In this document: one piece after another, positions 59,938 to 64,000 of the stretch
Layout: every line of letters begins with the position of its first letter
Position numbering within the stretch: the stretch's first letter is position 1
NCBI RefSeq assembly: GCF_001463905.1
Contig: NZ_BBWR01000008.1
Span: 1 to 64,000 of the forward strand
DNA length: 64,000 nucleotides
Source of the DNA: Aureimonas frigidaquae
GTDB lineage: Bacteria > Pseudomonadota > Alphaproteobacteria > Rhizobiales > Rhizobiaceae
Direction of reading: 5' to 3'
Translations under genes and position numbers: made by a program
The notes under the pieces: generated by a model
Database searches by the model: none
What the model was told of the DNA's origin: nothing
Seen by the model: the letters and a program-made list of their open reading frames with translations, nothing else

Positions 59938-61092
59938 CTAGAGCAGCGAGAGTTGCACCCCCGCTCCGCGTGGCGGCGTGAACAGATCGGTCCGCAGCCG
60001 CGTGCGCTCCTCGTTCAGGTTCAGGCGACGGGCCGCCAGTTCGAAGCGGCGGCGGATCTGCATGGCATAGGGGCCCGTGCCGCGCATGCGCTTGCCCCAT
60101 TCGGCATCGTAATCCTTGCCGTCCCGCATGGAGCGCATGAGCGAGATGACGTGGCGGTAGCGGTCCGGATAGTGCCGCAGCAGCCAGTCCTTGAAGATGG
60201 GCGAGACTTCGAGCGGCAGGCGCAGGAGAACATAGCCGACCTCCCGCGCGCCGGCGGCAGCGGCGGCATCGAGCAGGCGCTCGATCTCGCTGTCGGTCAG
60301 GCCCGGAATGATCGGCGCCGTCATGACCATGGTGGGAATCCCCGCCGCGCTGAGCTTGCGCACCGCGTCAAGCCGCCGCGACGGCGTGGCGGCGCGGGGC
60401 TCCATGGTGCGGGCGAGCTTCCTGTCCAGCGTGGTGATCGACAGGGCGACCTTCGCCAGCCCCTTGGCCGCCATGCGCGACAGGATGTCGATGTCCCGCG
60501 TGACGAGGGCCGATTTGGTTACGATGCCGACCGGATGGTTGGCTGCCTCCAGCACTTCCAGGATCTGGCGCATGATGCCCCATTCCCTTTCCACCGGCTG
60601 GTAGGGGTCCGTATTGGTGCCGATGGCGATGGAGCGGACCTCGTAGCCCGGCCGGGACAATTCAGCTTCCAGAAGGGCCGCGGCATTGGGCTTGGCAAAG
60701 AGGCGAGACTCGAAATCCAGCCCGGGCGACAGGCCCATATAGGCGTGGGTCGGCCGCGCAAAGCAGTAGACGCAGCCATGCTCACAGCCGCGATAGGGGT
60801 TGATCGACCGGTCGAACGAGATATCGGGAGATGAATTGCGGGTGATGATGGTCTTGGGGCGTTCCACCTGGACATCGGTCCGGAACGGGGGCAGATCCTC
60901 GACCGTGCTCCACCCATCGTCGAAAGCGGCGCGGGAGAAGGGCTCGAAGCGTCCCGAAGGATTGAGCCCGGCGCCACGCCCGCGCCGCCGCTCGAACTCC
61001 ACCCGCAACCCGGACTGGCGGACCAGGTGATCGGCCATATCGACGCCGCCGGCACCGAATGCCGCGTGGTCTGCTGCCGAAATCTCCTGCAT
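59938..61092 (-). CDS. PA0069-family radical SAM protein
   Basis: A 384-residue iron-sulfur enzyme of unknown reaction, close to spore photoproduct lyase-like proteins. The cluster motif is GCEHGCVYCFARPTHAY (three cysteines, C-x3-C-x2-C), preceded by SFDRSINPYRG, the PA0069 signature. IAIGTNTDPYQPVEREW and VTKSALVTRDIDIL are further family blocks. It ends in a charged tail. It is divergent from the glycosyltransferase-like gene. Confidence 0.9.
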   Translation of the reverse strand: MQEISAADHAAFGAGGVDMADHLVRQSGLRVEFERRRGRGAGLNPSGRFEPFSRAAFDDGWSTVEDLPPFRTDVQVERPKTIITRNSSPDISFDRSINPYRGCEHGCVYCFARPTHAYMGLSPGLDFESRLFAKPNAAALLEAELSRPGYEVRSIAIGTNTDPYQPVEREWGIMRQILEVLEAANHPVGIVTKSALVTRDIDILSRMAAKGLAKVALSITTLDRKLARTMEPRAATPSRRLDAVRKLSAAGIPTMVMTAPIIPGLTDSEIERLLDAAAAAGAREVGYVLLRLPLEVSPIFKDWLLRHYPDRYRHVISLMRSMRDGKDYDAEWGKRMRGTGPYAMQIRRRFELAARRLNLNEERTRLRTDLFTPPRGAGVQLSLL

Positions 61093-61218
61093 GGCGCTTC
61101 TCCCTCATGCTTGAAGCAAAGAGGTAAGGACCAGCTCGGAACAAATCAAGAACAAATATTGCCGCACCCGTGCGAGGGGCCTGTTTCCCTTTGCGTCCGA
61201 ACGTATTATCCCTGGGCC

Positions 61219-61761
61219 ATGTTGTCGGTCCTGATCGAGGCTCGCGAGGAGCCGCTCCTGATTGCATCCACCCTGGCGGCCCTCGTGCCCGGCGCGGTGG
61301 AGGGGCTCGTGGCCGACGTCTCGCTGATGGATCGGGGCATGGGCGCGGAGGCGATCCGCGTTGCCGAGCATGCGGGATGCCGTGTCCGCGCCGAACCGCT
61401 CGAAGCCTGCCTGTCCGCCGCGCGCACGCAATGGATCCTCCTTCTGGAGGCGGGCGCCCGGCCCATGCCCGGCTGGATCGAGGAGGTTTCCGGCTTCATG
61501 GCCGATGTGGCCGATGGCCGGGCGCGCGGCACCGCGGCGCGGCTGCGGATCGCCGTGCAGGACCGGCCACGTCTGGTGCAGGGCCTGTTCCTGCGCCGCA
61601 GCCTGATGGCCGGCGGGCTTATCCTTCAGAAGTCCTCTGCCGTGGCGCTGGCGCCAGCGGCCAGGGGCTCCCTGTCCGCGCTCGTCAAGGCGGCACGGCC
61701 CATCGTCCTGAAGGCGGATATGCGCCCGCGCCCCCCGGAAGGGGAGCCCGTCCGCCGCTGA
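61219..61761 (+). CDS. Glycosyltransferase-like protein (family 2 type)
   Basis: A 180-residue protein beginning MLSVLIEAREEPLLIASTLAALVPGAVEGLVADVSLMDRG, like the first strands of GT-A family 2 enzymes, with CLSAARTQWILLLEAGARPMPGWIEEV in place of the usual metal-binding D-x-D. That D-x-D is replaced by EAGA, so it may be inactive or use another mechanism. It is short for a GT2 enzyme. It converges with moaB (4-bp gap). I am fairly sure of the fold and unsure of the activity. Confidence 0.7.
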   Translation: MLSVLIEAREEPLLIASTLAALVPGAVEGLVADVSLMDRGMGAEAIRVAEHAGCRVRAEPLEACLSAARTQWILLLEAGARPMPGWIEEVSGFMADVADGRARGTAARLRIAVQDRPRLVQGLFLRRSLMAGGLILQKSSAVALAPAARGSLSALVKAARPIVLKADMRPRPPEGEPVRR

Positions 61762-61765
61762 CCCT

Positions 61766-62314
61766 TCAGAGGCTGCGGCCTTCGCGGCGCAGATGCTCGT
61801 CCAGGCGGGGCATGATTTCCACGAAGTTGCAGGGGCGCGTCCGATAGTCGAGCTGCTGCCCGATGATGCCGTCCCAGGCATCGCGGCACGCGCCGGGAGA
61901 TCCCGGCAGCACGAAGACGAAGGTCGTGCCGATCAACCCTGCCGTGGCGCGGGATTGGATGGTCGACATGCCGATCTTGTCCTGCGACAGCCGGTGGAAC
62001 ACGGCGGAGAACCCGTCCATCCGCTTGTCGAAGAGCGGCTCGATCGCCTCCGGCGTCACGTCCCGCCCGGTAAAGCCGGTGCCCCCCGTCGTGAGGATGA
62101 CGTCAATCCCCGGATCGGCGGCCCAGTCCTTGACGCGGGTGCGGATCAGGCCAGCATCGTCGGGTTCGACAGCGCGATCCGCCAGGCGATGGCCGGCCTG
62201 TGTCAGCCGGTCGGAAAGGGTCTGCCCCGATCGGTCGTCCGCAAGGCTTCGCGTGTCCGACACGGTCAGAACGGCGATGGACAGGGGGATGAAGCTGCGT
62301 TCTGAGCCGCTCAT
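61766..62314 (-). CDS. moaB: Molybdenum cofactor biosynthesis protein MoaB
   Basis: A 182-residue MoaB/MogA protein: VLTVSDTRSLADDRSGQTL near the N-terminus, then the molybdopterin-binding TTGGTGFTGRDVTPEAIEPLF and LPGSPGACRDAWDGII. MogA adenylates molybdopterin; MoaB's role is less certain, but it has the same fold. It overlaps ispE by ATGA, so the two are coupled. No other cofactor genes are nearby. Confidence 0.94.
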   Translation of the reverse strand: MSGSERSFIPLSIAVLTVSDTRSLADDRSGQTLSDRLTQAGHRLADRAVEPDDAGLIRTRVKDWAADPGIDVILTTGGTGFTGRDVTPEAIEPLFDKRMDGFSAVFHRLSQDKIGMSTIQSRATAGLIGTTFVFVLPGSPGACRDAWDGIIGQQLDYRTRPCNFVEIMPRLDEHLRREGRSL

Positions 62315-63240
62315 GCCGATGGTTCCTCCGTCGCGGGCCGTATATGGGTGGCGCGGACCCACCAGCCGGGAAGTGCGCGCGCCAGCGCGGCGGCGGCGGC
62401 CTCCGCGCCCCCATCGTCCACGAACAATCCGAAGACCGTGGCGCCCGATCCCGACATGCGGGACAGGGCCGCGCCATGCCGGTCCAGCGCCGCCAGCCCG
62501 TCCGCGATGGCGGGCAGAAGCGCGGAGGCGGCCGGCTGCAGGTCGTTGCGCGCTGCGCGCAGGTAGCCAAGAAGCGCGGCGAAATCCGAAAAGCCCTGCG
62601 GCGGCGGCAGCGGCAGCGGCGGCTGGTTCCGATCCTCCAGATGGCGGAAGACCTGCGGCGTCGATACCGGATGACCGGGATTCATCAGAACCACCGGAAC
62701 GCGTGGGAAGGCGGGAAGCGGACTCAGCACCTCGCCGATGCCACGGGCCATGGACGGCACGCCGGCAAGACACATGGGAACATCGGCACCCAGTTCGACG
62801 CTGCGGCGGGCCAGCGCCGAAGCCGCATGGGGCGGCAAGTGCCGGGCGAGGGCGCTGAGAAGAGCGGCGGCGTCGGCCGAGCCGCCGCCGATCCCTGCCG
62901 CCACGGGCAGGTTCTTGGTGAGTAAAATATCAAGGGGGCCGATCGGCGCGCCGGCCGCTGCCGCTTCGGCCCGGGCCAGCGCCAGGGCGGCGTCGAGGCT
63001 GTTGGCGTGGCCGCTCAGGGCCGGTGCGAAGGGCCCATCGACGACGAGCCGGTCCTGTGCCGCCGGGGTGACGCGGAGTTCGTCACCCTCGGCCGTGAAG
63101 GCGACCAGCATGTCGAGGAGATGGTACCCGTCGGCGCGCTGTCCGGTCACGTGCAACGCCAGGTTCAGCTTGGCGGGCGCGGTGGCGCGGAACGGTGCCG
63201 GTGCCGCAGGAACGCTTCGCGCCATGCTTGACGCTGCCAT
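62311..63240 (-). CDS. ispE: 4-diphosphocytidyl-2-C-methyl-D-erythritol kinase
   Basis: A 309-residue GHMP kinase of the non-mevalonate isoprenoid pathway. Substrate end: PAKLNLALHVTGQRADGYHLLDML; the ATP motif is LPVAAGIGGGSADAAALL; the third motif MSGSGATVFGLF lies near the C-terminus. It starts one base inside the TPR gene stop (TGATG) and overlaps moaB at its end, so TPR-ispE-moaB form an operon. Confidence 0.97.
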   Translation of the reverse strand: MAASSMARSVPAAPAPFRATAPAKLNLALHVTGQRADGYHLLDMLVAFTAEGDELRVTPAAQDRLVVDGPFAPALSGHANSLDAALALARAEAAAAGAPIGPLDILLTKNLPVAAGIGGGSADAAALLSALARHLPPHAASALARRSVELGADVPMCLAGVPSMARGIGEVLSPLPAFPRVPVVLMNPGHPVSTPQVFRHLEDRNQPPLPLPPPQGFSDFAALLGYLRAARNDLQPAASALLPAIADGLAALDRHGAALSRMSGSGATVFGLFVDDGGAEAAAAALARALPGWWVRATHIRPATEEPSA

Positions 63241-64000
63241 CAGTTCTGCGGTTGGGCGCCGCCATCCACATCGGCGCGGTCCGCCGGCGCCGGATCGGCA
63301 GCCGGGTGCTGAAGCTCGGGATCATCCGCCACGGAGGGAAGACCCTTCTCCAGCTTGACCTTGATCTTTTCCACCATGTCCTCAGCCGGCGCCGGGTCCC
63401 CCTCCAGCGAGCGCTGCCACTGGAAGCGCGCCTCGCGCTCGCGGCCGACACGCCAATAGGCATCGCCCAGATGGTCGTTGACCGTCGGCTCGGCGGGAGT
63501 GATCAGGACCGCGCGCTCCAGTTCCTTCACCGCATCGTCGAAGCGACCCAGCCGGTAATAGGCCCAGCCGAGCGAATCGATGATGTAGCCGTCATTGGGC
63601 CGCAGTTCGACGGCCTTGCGGATCAGGTCCAGGCCTTCGTCGAGATTGCGGTTCATATCGACCCAGGAATAGCCGAGATAGTTGAGAACCTGCGGCTGAT
63701 CGGGCGAAAGCTCCAGCGCCTTGCGGAAGTTCGGCTCGGCCTTGTCCCACTCCTGCAGCCGCTCATAGGCGATGCCGCGCTGGTAATAGATGTTCCAGTT
63801 CTGCGGCCCGTTTTCCGGCGCCAGTTCCAAAGCGCGGTCGAGGATTTCCGCCGCGCGGCGGTAATTCTTGTCGGCGGTCAGAATGTCGGAATAGGCCAGA
63901 TGCGCCTGGAGATCGTCCGGATAGGCCGCGACAGCCTGTTCCAGCCGCGCCTTGGCCTCGTCCTTGCGGTCGGCGAACCAGAGATCGAGGCCCATCTGCA
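63240..64000 (-). CDS. TPR protein, C-terminal part (5' end outside window)
   Basis: The frame runs off the right edge, so the beginning is missing. The visible 250 residues are five or six tetratricopeptide repeats, such as PQNWNIYYQRGIAYERLQEWDKAEPNFRKALELSPDQPQVLNYLGYSWVDMNR and DGYIIDSLGWAYYRLGRFDDAVKELERAV, followed by a short acidic, proline-rich tail. The blocks resemble a large rhizobial TPR lipoprotein of outer-membrane type, often encoded before ispE. It is translated with ispE. Confidence 0.9.
   Translation of the reverse strand, partial: QMGLDLWFADRKDEAKARLEQAVAAYPDDLQAHLAYSDILTADKNYRRAAEILDRALELAPENGPQNWNIYYQRGIAYERLQEWDKAEPNFRKALELSPDQPQVLNYLGYSWVDMNRNLDEGLDLIRKAVELRPNDGYIIDSLGWAYYRLGRFDDAVKELERAVLITPAEPTVNDHLGDAYWRVGREREARFQWQRSLEGDPAPAEDMVEKIKVKLEKGLPSVADDPELQHPAADPAPADRADVDGGAQPQN

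Overview
The window is about 64 kb of GC-rich chromosome from an alphaproteobacterium, very probably order Hyphomicrobiales (Rhizobiales). The evidence is the set of alphaproteobacterial cell-cycle genes (ctrA, chpT, gcrA, gapR), an Omp25-type barrel, EipA (DUF1134), a split F0 operon with both b and b' subunits, a SAM-II riboswitch in front of metZ, a RirA-like box, and several gene orders that, as far as I recall, are common in rhizobia (gcrA/argD-argF-hslO/apaG/metZ/dcd and thiE-like/Sel1/efp/suhB). The family cannot be fixed from the sequence alone. Most of the window is ordinary, tightly packed core chromosome with many 4-base stop/start overlaps.

Layout. 1-2.7 kb: the end of an AcvB/VirJ-type gene, an empty 550-bp stretch, an Omp25-like porin, a small unknown gene and tRNA-Glu. 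2.8-7.6 kb: a TrmH-type RNA methyltransferase, eipA, and the cell-cycle genes chpT and ctrA, with a FliJ-like gene. 7.5-14 kb: gapR, small DUF genes, pyruvate kinase, rpmJ and purEK. 14-19.8 kb: thiE-like, Sel1 protein, efp, suhB and a MotA/MotB-like pair. 19.9-20.6 kb: seven diverged tandem units of about 95 bp, lying between two converging genes. 20.6-27.7 kb: gcrA, argD-argF-hslO, apaG, metZ with its riboswitch, and dcd.

27.7-30.5 kb is the clearest accessory patch: an orphan XRE regulator, a BrnT/BrnA toxin-antitoxin pair, a broken second copy of dcd and two tandem HicB-like antitoxins with no HicA, ending at tRNA-Gly(CCC). 30.6-34 kb holds an ABC importer operon whose last gene is a GntR regulator. 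34-42.3 kb holds an SDR enzyme, a TPR protein, der, a SleB-type hydrolase, the F0 operon (atpI-B-E-F'-F) and an NnrU protein.

42.3-54.9 kb is a surface and transport region: a YadA-like trimeric autotransporter with a small secreted partner, a TonB-dependent siderophore receptor divergent from an esterase across a RirA-like palindrome, an NCS2 permease, a Tat-exported TctC-type binding protein, a cupin, an alcohol dehydrogenase, a manganese catalase, and an MFS pump with its TetR regulator. 54.9-64 kb holds rnhB, the ohrR/ohr peroxide switch, a hydrolase, an MFS transporter with a DeoR regulator, a PA0069-type radical SAM protein, a glycosyltransferase-like gene, moaB, ispE and the end of a TPR gene that runs off the right edge.

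Themes. Cell-cycle control (CtrA phosphorelay, GcrA, GapR, candidate GANTC and CtrA sites) sits on the left. Iron uptake and peroxide defence (RirA-like box, TonB receptor, esterase, Mn catalase, Ohr) sit on the right. No CRISPR array, transposase or recognisable integrase was seen. The least explained feature is the 95-bp repeat array beside gcrA. Next are the sequence shared by the leaders of efp and argD, the dcd remnant with its toxin-antitoxin genes, and the helically phased ATGC repeats in front of the DeoR gene.
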